DNA from: Mucilaginibacter xinganensis
GTDB lineage: Bacteria; Bacteroidota; Bacteroidia; Sphingobacteriales; Sphingobacteriaceae
Assembly: GCF_002257585.1 (NCBI RefSeq)
Contig: NZ_CP022743.1
Location: 1,612,001-1,676,000 of the forward strand
Direction: 5' to 3'
DNA length: 64,000 bases
The translations under genes and the position numbers were made by a program. Of this stretch, positions 34,156 through 41,557 are shown one piece after another. Under the pieces are notes generated by a model, which was not told where the DNA came from, ran no database searches, and was given only the letters and a program-made list of their open reading frames with translations. The stretch's first letter is position 1. Every line of letters starts with the position of its first letter.

Positions 34156-36603
34156 TTATGCTCCCACATTTATTAAATCAGCAAATACGCCTGCTGCGGT
34201 TACTTCGGCGCCTGCGCCGGGGCCTTTTACTACCAATGGCCGTTCTTTGTACCTGTCTGTTGTAAAGGATATGATGTTATCGCTCCCGGACAGGGTGAAG
34301 AACGGGTGGCTTTCATCAACCATTTGCAGCGTGATCTCAGCTTTGCCATTATCAAGCTTGCCAATGTAGCGCAACACTTTGCCACCTGCTTCAGCTTTTG
34401 CTTTCAGGTTGCTGAAAAATGCGTCTTCGGCTTTAAGCGCCGCGTAAAAATCATCAACAGTTTGGGCATCCAGGCAGCTCTGAGGTAACATGCTTTCTAT
34501 CTTAACATCTGCTTCTTCCATTGCATACCCGGCATCGCGGGCCAGGATCAGAATCTTCCGCATAAAATCCTTTCCGCTTAAGTCATCGCGCGGATCGGGC
34601 TCGGTATAGCCTTTTTCCTGTGCTTCTTTTACTACGTCGTGAAAGCTGGCGTCGCCCTTAAAATTATTAAATATAAAAGAAATAGTACCCGATAAAATAG
34701 CCTCGATCTTTGCTACCCGGTCGCCGCTGTTCATCAGGTCCTTTAGGGTACGGATGATTGGCAGACCGGCACCCACGTTGGTTTCGTAAAAAAAGTCCAC
34801 ACCATGCTGTTGAGCGGCATCATGAAAGGTTTTGTATTGCTGATATGATGCCGAGTTTCCTATTTTATTGCAGGTGATAACCGAAATGTTCGATTTAAAT
34901 ACTTCCTCATAAAATGCAACCGGCTTGGGGCTGGCAGTGTTGTCAATAAACACGCAGTTGGGCAGGTTCATGCTTTTCATACGGGCAACAAATTCCTGCA
35001 GGTCGGCGGTATGGTGCGATGCCTGTAATTCATCCTGCCAGCTATCCAGTGAAATGCCATCGCTGTTAAACATCATTTTACGGGTGTTGGCAATACCTGC
35101 AATTTTTACCTGGATGCCGTTGTGCTCCTGTAAATATGAGCTGTGGGCATTTAATTGCTTAAACAGGGTTTGTCCGATGTTGCCGGTGCCCAGGCAAAAG
35201 GCATGCAGCGTTTTGGTAAGCTGGGTAAAAAAGCCATCGTGTACCGCGTTAAGGGCCTTTGCCAGGTCGTGCGCCGAAATAATGACCGAGATGTTGTACT
35301 CTGACGATCCCTGCGCTATCGCCCTTACGTTTATACCGTTACGCCCCAGTGCATGAAACAGCTTGCCTGATACGCCGGGGGTTTGTTTCATATTTTCGCC
35401 CACTATGGCTATAATGGCGAGGTTTTTTTCAATAACAACATGTTCCAGTTTTTTGGCCAGCAGCTCAAGCTCAAATTCCTGTTCTATTACCTCGCGCGCA
35501 CGCTCGGTATCATCGGGCTGCACGGCAAAAGTAATGCTGTGTTCTGAGGATGACTGGGTGATCAGGATTACGTTGATCTGCTCGCGCGCCAGCAGAGAGA
35601 ATAACCGGCCGCTAAAGCCCGATTTGCCTACCATGCCGCTGCCTTCCAGGTTAAGGATGCTGATATTATTGATGGATGAAATTCCTTTTATGGGCAGGTT
35701 TGACGGCTTGCAGTCATGACGGATCACGGTTCCTTCAAATTCCGGCTCGAAGGTGTTCTTTATTACGATGGGGATCTTCTTTAAAAATGCGGGGATCATG
35801 GTTGGCGGATAGATGACTTTTGCGCCGAAGTAGGAAAGTTCCATCGCTTCGGTATAAGTAAGCTCAGGTAGTGAGAATGCTTTCTTTACCATACGCGGAT
35901 CGGCGGTCATCATGCCGTTAACATCTGTCCAGATCTGGATTTCCTGTGCATTTAATGCCGAGCCAAATATTGCAGCAGTGTAATCGCTGCCACCGCGGCC
36001 AAGCGTAGTAAGCTGCCCGGCATCATTTGCGGCTATAAAGCCGGTAACAAACAAAATTTTATCCCTATGCTCGCTGTGAAAACCGCGGATGAGCTGTTCC
36101 GTCAGTTCGCTGTTAACCTTTGCCTGCCCGAAAGAACTGTCGGTTCTGATCAGGTCCGATGCATCAACGCAATGTGCCTCAGGGAAATGTTGTGCCGCAA
36201 TTTTACAGATCATTAAGGTTGAGCAGCGTTCGCCGAAGCTTAATACCTGGTCGCGGGTTTTAGGTGTAAGCTCGCGCAGGGTAAGTACCCCCTGTAACAA
36301 GTCTTCCAGGTTATTAAAAAAAATCTTTAAGCGGGTAAAGGCCGGGTTTTGATTTTGAACGGTAAGCAGGCTTTTAACCACATCAAAGTGGCGTTTTTCA
36401 AGTTCTGCCAGCTGCGCGGTAAATTCAATGCCGTTTGCTGCGCCTTCGGCCATTGCTACCAGCAGGTTGGTTACCCCGCTCATTGCTGAGAGCACCACCA
36501 CCGGCTTTTCACCATTTTCAACTTCGCCTCTTAAAATATTTAAAAGGGTTTGGATACTTTGAACTGATCCTACAGAAGTACCGCCAAATTTTAAAATTTT
36601 CAT
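34156..36603 (-). CDS. thrA: Bifunctional aspartate kinase / homoserine dehydrogenase
   Basis: This 815-residue fusion has an aspartate kinase domain at the N-terminus (KFGGTSVGS at residues 5-13), tandem ACT regulatory domains (about 310-460, with VNVILITQSSSEHSITFAV and INVRAIAQGSSEYNISVII), then the NAD(P)-binding and catalytic parts of homoserine dehydrogenase (LGTGNIGQTLFKQL, SGTISFIFN). It catalyses the first and third steps of threonine/methionine synthesis and is usually threonine-inhibited through the ACT domains. It is preceded by a leader-peptide attenuator. Confidence 0.95.
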   Translation of the reverse strand: MKILKFGGTSVGSVQSIQTLLNILRGEVENGEKPVVVLSAMSGVTNLLVAMAEGAANGIEFTAQLAELEKRHFDVVKSLLTVQNQNPAFTRLKIFFNNLEDLLQGVLTLRELTPKTRDQVLSFGERCSTLMICKIAAQHFPEAHCVDASDLIRTDSSFGQAKVNSELTEQLIRGFHSEHRDKILFVTGFIAANDAGQLTTLGRGGSDYTAAIFGSALNAQEIQIWTDVNGMMTADPRMVKKAFSLPELTYTEAMELSYFGAKVIYPPTMIPAFLKKIPIVIKNTFEPEFEGTVIRHDCKPSNLPIKGISSINNISILNLEGSGMVGKSGFSGRLFSLLAREQINVILITQSSSEHSITFAVQPDDTERAREVIEQEFELELLAKKLEHVVIEKNLAIIAIVGENMKQTPGVSGKLFHALGRNGINVRAIAQGSSEYNISVIISAHDLAKALNAVHDGFFTQLTKTLHAFCLGTGNIGQTLFKQLNAHSSYLQEHNGIQVKIAGIANTRKMMFNSDGISLDSWQDELQASHHTADLQEFVARMKSMNLPNCVFIDNTASPKPVAFYEEVFKSNISVITCNKIGNSASYQQYKTFHDAAQQHGVDFFYETNVGAGLPIIRTLKDLMNSGDRVAKIEAILSGTISFIFNNFKGDASFHDVVKEAQEKGYTEPDPRDDLSGKDFMRKILILARDAGYAMEEADVKIESMLPQSCLDAQTVDDFYAALKAEDAFFSNLKAKAEAGGKVLRYIGKLDNGKAEITLQMVDESHPFFTLSGSDNIISFTTDRYKERPLVVKGPGAGAEVTAAGVFADLINVGA

Positions 36604-36618
36604 TTATTGGGTCGCTAT

Positions 36619-36657
36619 TAACAAAAAACGCCTTCCTCTTTTTCGGAGGAAGGCGTT
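36619..36657 (-). terminator. Threonine-operon attenuator terminator (copy A)
   Basis: On the minus strand a 12-bp perfect stem (arms 36646-36657 and 36627-36638, AACGCCTTCCTC with GAGGAAGGCGTT) is followed by TTTTTTG. It lies between the thr leader peptide and thrA. Its 5' arm (TTCCTCCG) can instead pair with CGGAGGAA at the end of the leader coding region, giving a classical antiterminator. Confidence 0.92.
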
Positions 36658-36689
36658 CATTTGGTTTTTATATTTTTTACACCATACGA

Positions 36690-36755
36690 TTACTTTCCTC
36701 CGGAATTTGTGCCGGTGGTTGTAATGGTTATTGATGTGGTGTTGTTAATTGTCAT
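36690..36755 (-). CDS. thrL: Threonine operon leader peptide
   Basis: This 21-codon frame was found by reading the gap upstream of thrA. It begins MTINNTTSI, has TITTT at residues 10-14, and ends in a Gly-Gly-Lys before TAA. Eight of 21 residues are Thr and three are Ile, exactly the amino acids that end-product attenuation of this operon would sense. It lies about 30 bases before a strong terminator and ahead of thrA. Ribosome stalling at the Thr/Ile codons would leave CGGAGGAA free to pair with the terminator's 5' arm and permit transcription of thrA. It resembles E. coli thrL in composition, including the Thr-Thr-Gly end. Confidence 0.88.
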   Translation of the reverse strand: MTINNTTSITITTTGTNSGGK

Positions 36756-36768
36756 GTTCTTTAATGCC

Positions 36769-36801
36769 TGTAAAGTAAGTAGATATTTTTTTAATAAACA
36801 A
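36769..36801 (-). promoter_or_regulatory. Probable thr operon promoter (copy A)
   Basis: On the minus strand a TTG (36801-36799) is followed after 17 bases by TACTTACTTTA, a loose match to the -33/-7 arrangement. It lies in the 3' end of the RNA-ligase gene and just ahead of the leader peptide. In copy B the TTG reads TCG. Confidence 0.35.
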
Positions 36802-36809
36802 GGTTTATT

Positions 36810-37373
36810 TTATTTTTTTCGTTTTATATCAAAATCACTTTTACGTATTTTACACATTCTGCCGGTTCCATCATTGGCATGAAACACAATGCCTTCAATG
36901 TCGTTATGTGATGCGCTTAAGAAGTCCCGGATGCTTTCGAATGACCTATCTTCCAATTTAATCTCGTGGCCGCCATGAACTATTAAACGGTGTTCATTAT
37001 ATCCTTCGGGATTGCTTTGTATTTTTGGCCCCACTAATTCGTAAGTCCCATCAATTTTTTCAGTGCATTTATCAAAAGCTTCGAAATGGTATTTGTCCGA
37101 CTTATCATTGCTGTCACATTTAACCCAATGTGGCCAATGTCCGGTTATCCCATCAGGTTCTTGGCAGGGTATTGCATTAGCTGGGATTTCCCGGCCTTTC
37201 TTAACATCATATCGTTTATACAATTCACCTTCTATTACGGCGCAAGCTGTACCATCAAATTTCCTAGTTGCGATTCCGCTGTGTAAAGCCCAATTGTTCT
37301 CGGGGTCAACTTCATTGATAACCCCCGCCAAATTATTCGGATCCTTTTTAAATAAGGTTGATATTTTTTTCAT
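36810..37373 (-). CDS. RLIG1-type RNA ligase-like nucleotidyltransferase
   Basis: This 187-residue protein shows the motifs of covalent nucleotidyltransferases (RNA/DNA ligases): motif I KFDGT with Lys38, a downstream KRYDVKKGRE (53-62) like motif Ia, ELVGPKIQ (112-119) like motif IIIa, DIEGIVFH (158-165) as motif IV and KIRKSD (175-180) as motif V. The order and wording, including NPEGYNEHRLIVHGG, fit the DUF5565/RLIG1 family whose vertebrate member C12orf29 is a 5'-3' RNA ligase. It probably joins or repairs RNA with ATP. It lies between two copies of the thr attenuator and downstream of copy B. AT-rich relative to its neighbours. Confidence 0.82.
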   Translation of the reverse strand: MKKISTLFKKDPNNLAGVINEVDPENNWALHSGIATRKFDGTACAVIEGELYKRYDVKKGREIPANAIPCQEPDGITGHWPHWVKCDSNDKSDKYHFEAFDKCTEKIDGTYELVGPKIQSNPEGYNEHRLIVHGGHEIKLEDRSFESIRDFLSASHNDIEGIVFHANDGTGRMCKIRKSDFDIKRKK

Positions 37374-37410
37374 GATTTTATACTGTTTGGATTTTTTTAA
37401 TTATCGCTAA

Positions 37411-37445
37411 AACAAAAAGCCTTCCCCGTTTTGGAGGAAGGCTTT
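37411..37445 (-). terminator. Terminator of attenuator copy B, ahead of the RNA-ligase gene
   Basis: On the minus strand, arms at 37436-37445 and 37416-37425 (AAAGCCTTCC with GGAAGGCTTT) form a 10-bp stem followed by TTTTTG. It corresponds to the thr terminator of copy A but with a different loop. Confidence 0.85.
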
Positions 37446-37465
37446 CATTTGGCTTTTTATGTTTT

Positions 37466-37543
37466 TTACACCATACGATCACAGTCCCCCGGTAATGAAA
37501 CCAGTGATTGTTGAGATGTTGTGATGATGTTGTTGTTAATCAT
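37466..37543 (-). CDS. Degenerate second leader peptide
   Basis: A 25-codon frame in copy B starts MINNNIITTS and then continues through non-Thr codons to TAA. In the neighbouring frame the original Ile-Thr-Gly-Gly ending is still visible (around 37480-37496), so copy B looks like a frameshifted relic of the thr leader. Three Ile and two Thr codons remain near the start. It might still attenuate the RNA-ligase gene below it, or might be decaying. Confidence 0.45.
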   Translation of the reverse strand: MINNNIITTSQQSLVSLPGDCDRMV

Positions 37544-37653
37544 ATTATAATGTCGTAAAGGTAAGTAGATATTTTTTTAATAAACGAGGGTTATTTTATT
37601 TTTTATAAAAACAGGCAGTAACTACAACGATTTTTAATATCATTACTCATTAT

Positions 37654-38235
37654 ATGAGCAGAACTGTAATATTAATCTTGTTTTTAATTATAGCAAAAAC
37701 CGGACTTGCGCAAAAAGGAAAAGATACCATTGTATATAAATTGCCTGTAGTTAATGGGAAGTTAATGTACGCCGATAGCATACAGGTAAAGGGCCATAAT
37801 AAATCCGTGTTGGATAGTGCTGCAAAAAAATGGATAAGTAATAATTTCAAATATCATTGGAACGACACCTTATCGAAAGATAAGGATGTCAGGAGTAGTG
37901 TTTTGAGCTGGGCTATTCTTGAATTTCGCGCACCTCCAAATTCAATGAGAGTGGTATACTATAATTATTACATGCGGATAACTATTAAAATTAGTTGTGA
38001 GGATGATTATTATACCTATAAAATTTATGAAGCATACTTCAGACCTAAAAGCGGGTTTTTTAATAAAGTAGTCGTTCACCCAACCAGCGCTGATTGGTTA
38101 ATAGATATTTATAAAAAGAAAGACTATGGCTTGATGCACAACTTTGATGGCAGCACGATAAGATACTACTTGTCCGCAGTAAATACAGCGATAATTAATT
38201 GTATTGCATCATTAAATCAAGCGATGAAAAATTAA
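37654..38235 (+). CDS. DUF4468-type secreted protein
   Basis: The 193-residue protein has a signal peptide (hydrophobic residues 4-18, ending GLAQ). It is followed by a DUF4468-like domain: YKLPVVNGKLMYADSIQVKGHNKSVLDSAAKKWI, then an alternating strand region (NYYMRITIKISCEDDYYTYKIYEAYF) and a C-terminal helix. DUF4468 proteins are Bacteroidota periplasmic or surface proteins of unknown role with a TBP-like fold. It is divergent from the attenuator copy B and lies 37 bases before rsgA. Confidence 0.75.
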   Translation: MSRTVILILFLIIAKTGLAQKGKDTIVYKLPVVNGKLMYADSIQVKGHNKSVLDSAAKKWISNNFKYHWNDTLSKDKDVRSSVLSWAILEFRAPPNSMRVVYYNYYMRITIKISCEDDYYTYKIYEAYFRPKSGFFNKVVVHPTSADWLIDIYKKKDYGLMHNFDGSTIRYYLSAVNTAIINCIASLNQAMKN

Positions 38236-38272
38236 TAAGCTAAGTAATTTATTACTTTTGAAGCTTGTTAAT

Positions 38273-39193
38273 ATGCAGGGATTAATTACAAAATCAACAG
38301 GAAGCTGGTACCAGGTGCAACTGCCCGACCGACAACGAATAGATTGCCGGATAAAGGGGAAGTTCCGCATCAAAGGAATAACTACAACCAATCCACTGGC
38401 GGTGGGTGATATCGTTGACTTTGAAATGGAGCCCGACCAGGAAACCGGCGTGATCACCAACTTACAGCAGCGTAAAAATTATATCATCCGCAAATCAATT
38501 AACCTGTCAAAACAGGGGCAGATCATTGCTGCTAACCTTGACCAGGCCATACTGGTGGTTACTTTAGCATCACCCCGAACCTCATTAGGGTTTATCGACC
38601 GGTTTTTAGTAACCGCCGAAGCTTATGATATCCCTGCAAAACTTGTTTTTAACAAGCTTGATCTGTTCAGCGATGAAGGTTTAGAGATCCTCGCTGATTA
38701 TAAAGCGGTGTACGAAAAGATAGGCTACCCATGCTACGAGGTTTCGGCTTTGGAAGGAACTAACATCACCCAGGTGCAGGACATCTTAAAAGATAAAGTT
38801 ACCTTGTTCTCCGGCCATTCAGGCGTGGGTAAATCAAGCCTGATCAACGCTTTGCTGCCCGACCTCGACCTGCGTACCAACCAGGTATCTGACTGGAGCG
38901 ATAAGGGCATGCACACCACCACCTTTGCCGAAATGTTTGAGCTGCCGCAGGGCGGGTTCATCATTGATACTCCCGGCATCCGCGAGCTGGGCGTTATCGA
39001 CATAGAGAAACAGGAGCTAAGTCATTTCTTCCCCGAAATGCGCCAGCGCATGAACCAATGCCGCTTTAACAATTGCCGCCATATCAACGAGCCGGGTTGT
39101 GCCGTTTTAGAAGCAGTACAGGAAGGAGAAATTGAGCTATCGCGTTATGAAAGCTATTTGAGCATTTATAATGGAAATGATACCCGTGCTTAG
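38273..39193 (+). CDS. rsgA: Ribosome small-subunit-dependent GTPase A
   Basis: The product has 306 residues from the ATG at 38273; a TTG at 38258 would add five residues but is less likely. It has an N-terminal OB fold, a circularly permuted GTPase domain (NKLDL as G4 precedes GHSGVGKSSLINALL as G1 and DTPGIREL as G3) and a C-terminal zinc finger (CRFNNCRHINEPGCAV). It assists 30S subunit maturation. Confidence 0.95.
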   Translation: MQGLITKSTGSWYQVQLPDRQRIDCRIKGKFRIKGITTTNPLAVGDIVDFEMEPDQETGVITNLQQRKNYIIRKSINLSKQGQIIAANLDQAILVVTLASPRTSLGFIDRFLVTAEAYDIPAKLVFNKLDLFSDEGLEILADYKAVYEKIGYPCYEVSALEGTNITQVQDILKDKVTLFSGHSGVGKSSLINALLPDLDLRTNQVSDWSDKGMHTTTFAEMFELPQGGFIIDTPGIRELGVIDIEKQELSHFFPEMRQRMNQCRFNNCRHINEPGCAVLEAVQEGEIELSRYESYLSIYNGNDTRA

Positions 39194-39208
39194 CTATTAG
39201 CGGTTAGA

Positions 39209-39268
39209 AACCGGAAATTAGTTAGAAAAGCAAGAAAGTAATTTCTGATCTCCGGTCTTTGATCTCTA
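39209..39268. repeat. Word-repeat element between convergent genes
   Basis: ACCGGA (39210-39215) pairs with TCCGGT (39251-39256) and AAATTA (39215-39220) with TAATTT (39239-39244). TGATCTC words occur twice, as at 22621. It lies between rsgA and the Cys/Met PLP enzyme. Confidence 0.5.
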
Positions 39269-40498
39269 TGCTAACGCAGTCTTAAAATCCTCCAGCAAAT
39301 CCTCTAAATCCTCAATTCCAACTGAGAGTCTTATCATTGAATCCGAGATCCCCATTTCGGCTCTTTTTGCAGCGCCTAATTCGTTAAATATGGTATGTGC
39401 AACCGGGATGGCCAGTGTGCGGGTATCGCCCAGGTTGCTGGATTTAACCACCAGTTTCAGTTTATTTAAAAAGGCAAAGCAATCAATGCTGTTATCCAGT
39501 TCAATACTCATCAGTCCGCCAAATTTGTAAAAGAGCTCACCGGCAAGTTTATGCTGCGGATGCGATTCCAGGCCTGGGTAATAAACTTTTTTAATTAACG
39601 GGTGTGCTTCAAAAAACGTGGCCAAAGCCATCGCATTACTGCACGCACGATCAAGGCGCAGTGCCAGCGTTTCGGAGCCTACAGAAATGGAGTGTGCTGC
39701 CTCGGGCGATAACGTGCCCCCGGCATCGCGAAGGCCTTTTTTGCGGATCTGCGTCATTCCCAAAACTTCGGGTTTAACCTGGGTTTTAAATGTCGGAAAG
39801 ATGTTGGGAAAATTGCTCCAATCAAACAAGCCGGTATCTGTAACGCTGCCTCCCAGCGCATTGCCGTGGCCGCCAATATATTTAGTTAATGAATTGATCA
39901 CCAGGCTTGCCCTTACATTAACAGGTTTGAAAATGTAGGGTGAGGTCATGGTATTATCAACCATATAGATGATGCCTTTTTGCCCGCACAGTTCGCCAAT
40001 AGCTTTAAGATCTGCTATTTGTGTTGCCGGGTTGGCAATGGTTTCAACAAAAATTAAACGGGTGTTATCTTTTATTTCGGCCTTAATGTTATCAATTGAT
40101 GTGGCATCGGTAAAAGTAATATCCAGGCCCATATCTATATACGACTGAAAGATACTCCGGGTATTGCCAAACAAAAAAGAGCTTGCCAGTACGTGGTCGC
40201 CGTGTTTAATGAGCGCCAATATGGTAGCAGAGATAGCTGCCATACCGGTAGAAAAGGCAATAGAGGACATTCCATTTTCCATATTGGTTACTTTATGCTC
40301 GAGCGCTGTAACGGTTGGGTTGCCCTGGCGCGAGTAAGCGTAGCCTTTTTTCTTATTCTGGAAAATGTCAACCAGGTCCTGCACATCGTCATAACCGTAC
40401 GTTACCGAAGTATGGATAGGTTTATGCAATGCGCCGTGTTCTGGTTTGCCTAAACGGTCGGAATGTAAAATAGTGGTTGTAAATCCTCTGGAAGCCAT
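39266..40498 (-). CDS. Cystathionine gamma-synthase family PLP enzyme
   Basis: The 410-residue protein belongs to the Cys/Met metabolism PLP family: YSRQGNPTVTALEHKVTNMENG, SSFLFGNTRSIFQ, DNTMTSPYIFKPV, and the PLP Lys in NSLTKYIGGHGNALGG. The family includes cystathionine gamma-synthase, O-acetylhomoserine sulfhydrylase and methionine gamma-lyase; sequence alone does not settle which. The C-terminal KSSNLGDTRTLAIPVAHTIFNELG segment is typical of synthesis rather than lyase members. It stands alone and converges with rsgA. Confidence 0.88.
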   Translation of the reverse strand: MASRGFTTTILHSDRLGKPEHGALHKPIHTSVTYGYDDVQDLVDIFQNKKKGYAYSRQGNPTVTALEHKVTNMENGMSSIAFSTGMAAISATILALIKHGDHVLASSFLFGNTRSIFQSYIDMGLDITFTDATSIDNIKAEIKDNTRLIFVETIANPATQIADLKAIGELCGQKGIIYMVDNTMTSPYIFKPVNVRASLVINSLTKYIGGHGNALGGSVTDTGLFDWSNFPNIFPTFKTQVKPEVLGMTQIRKKGLRDAGGTLSPEAAHSISVGSETLALRLDRACSNAMALATFFEAHPLIKKVYYPGLESHPQHKLAGELFYKFGGLMSIELDNSIDCFAFLNKLKLVVKSSNLGDTRTLAIPVAHTIFNELGAAKRAEMGISDSMIRLSVGIEDLEDLLEDFKTALA

Positions 40499-40675
40499 GT
40501 TGTATAGAAAATAGTATTAACAAACAGATTGCGAAACTAACAAAATTGAAAGGGAGTTTTAATTAAATCTCAAATTAACAGTTTAAATGCTTGATAGATT
40601 TACATTAAGTTGATTATGTTTGAATTCAACTTAATCAAAAACTCACTAAATCCAACATAATAAACTAATTATTCA

Positions 40676-41134
40676 ATGAGAGCTGTAATACAACGTGTTT
40701 CGGAAGCTTCCTGCAAAGTTGAAGATAAAGTAACCGGGTCAATTGGATTGGGTTTCCTGGTTTTACTCGGGATTGAGGATGCTGATACGGATGATGACCT
40801 GCAATGGCTTTCGCAAAAGATTTCCGGACTAAGGGTATTTGGGGATGAAAACGGCCTGATGAACAAGGCGTTGGCGGATATTGACGGCGGTGTTTTGCTG
40901 ATCTCGCAATTTACGTTGTTTGCCCAAACCAAAAAGGGCAACCGGCCGTCGTTTATAAAAGCGGCCCGGCCCGATAAAGCGATCCCCATGTATGAGCAAA
41001 TGATCAAATTACTTGAAAATTTAACAGGTAAAAAAGTTGAAACCGGGATTTTTGGAGCGGATATGAAGATCAGCTTACTGAATGACGGACCGGTAACTAT
41101 TATTATGGATACTAAGGATAAGGACAATCATTAG
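40676..41134 (+). CDS. dtd: D-aminoacyl-tRNA deacylase
   Basis: At 152 residues it matches DTD. It begins MRAVIQRVSEASCKVEDK and has the SQFTLFAQTKKGNRPSF motif and a GPVTIIMDT end in place of the Gly-cisPro region seen in the family. It hydrolyses D-amino acids (and glycine) mischarged on tRNA. It is followed after 44 bases by the MazG-like gene on the same strand. Confidence 0.95.
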   Translation: MRAVIQRVSEASCKVEDKVTGSIGLGFLVLLGIEDADTDDDLQWLSQKISGLRVFGDENGLMNKALADIDGGVLLISQFTLFAQTKKGNRPSFIKAARPDKAIPMYEQMIKLLENLTGKKVETGIFGADMKISLLNDGPVTIIMDTKDKDNH

Positions 41135-41178
41135 TGGTAGAAATAATAGCAGTGGCAGTAAGTTTTTAACAAAGAGAT

Positions 41179-41505
41179 ATGACTATTGAAGAGGCACAAA
41201 AAACGGTAGATAACTGGATAAAAACAACCGGGATCAGGTACTTTAACGAACTGACCAATACCGCCATTTTAATGGAAGAAGTTGGGGAAGTTGCCCGTAT
41301 TATGGCGAGACAATACGGCGAGCAATCGTTCAAAAAATCGGATACAGAAGTTAACCTGGCTGATGAAATGGCCGATGTGCTTTTTGTGCTGATCTGCCTG
41401 GCTAACCAAACCGGGATTGACCTTACTGATGCGCTGGAAAAGAATATGGAGAAGAAGAGTATCAGAGATAAAGACAGGCACAGGAATAATGAGAAACTAA
41501 AGTAG
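41179..41505 (+). CDS. MazG-like nucleotide pyrophosphohydrolase
   Basis: This 108-residue all-helical protein has the MazG metal-binding pattern: EEVGEVARIMARQYGEQ with ExxE and LADEMADVLFVLICLANQTGIDL with ExxD. Such enzymes hydrolyse (d)NTPs to monophosphates and clean the nucleotide pool. It follows dtd and is probably cotranscribed with it; both are house-cleaning enzymes. Confidence 0.9.
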   Translation: MTIEEAQKTVDNWIKTTGIRYFNELTNTAILMEEVGEVARIMARQYGEQSFKKSDTEVNLADEMADVLFVLICLANQTGIDLTDALEKNMEKKSIRDKDRHRNNEKLK

Positions 41506-41506
41506 T

Positions 41507-41540
41507 AGTGGCGGTTTTAGTAAGCGTTTTAGCCGCCGCT
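41507..41540. terminator. Hairpin between convergent MazG-like and comB genes
   Basis: AGTGGCGG (41507-41514) pairs with CCGCCGCT (41533-41540) with one wobble, around an A/T-rich loop. Only short T-runs adjoin. Confidence 0.55.
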
Positions 41541-41557
41541 GATACTAAGTCCTGCCG

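Larger units (their letters stand above)
36620..36820 (-). repeat. Attenuator module, copy A of a direct repeat
   Basis: The promoter-leader-terminator segment here is repeated at 37410-37602 in the same orientation. Identical blocks include 25 bases at 36775-36799 / 37561-37585 and 18 bases at 36673-36690 / 37462-37479, with the terminator and promoter flanks also alike. Confidence 0.85.
37410..37602 (-). repeat. Attenuator module, copy B of a direct repeat
   Basis: Second copy of the thr promoter-leader-terminator segment, about 790 bases upstream of copy A in the same orientation. The outer promoter part and the 3' terminator part are well conserved; the leader coding part has diverged. 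Confidence 0.85.

Noticed and set aside
35363..35719. Frames opposite thrA
   Set aside because: Shadows of the ACT-domain region of a strong 815-residue gene.
36620..37602. Composite transposon interpretation of the flanking direct repeats
   Set aside because: The repeats are regulatory modules without terminal inverted repeats or transposase, and the ligase is not a transposase; duplication is simpler.
40499..40675. SAM riboswitch ahead of the Cys/Met PLP enzyme
   Set aside because: The gap lacks the multi-stem SAM aptamer pattern and a following terminator; only word repeats of the TTAATC type are present.
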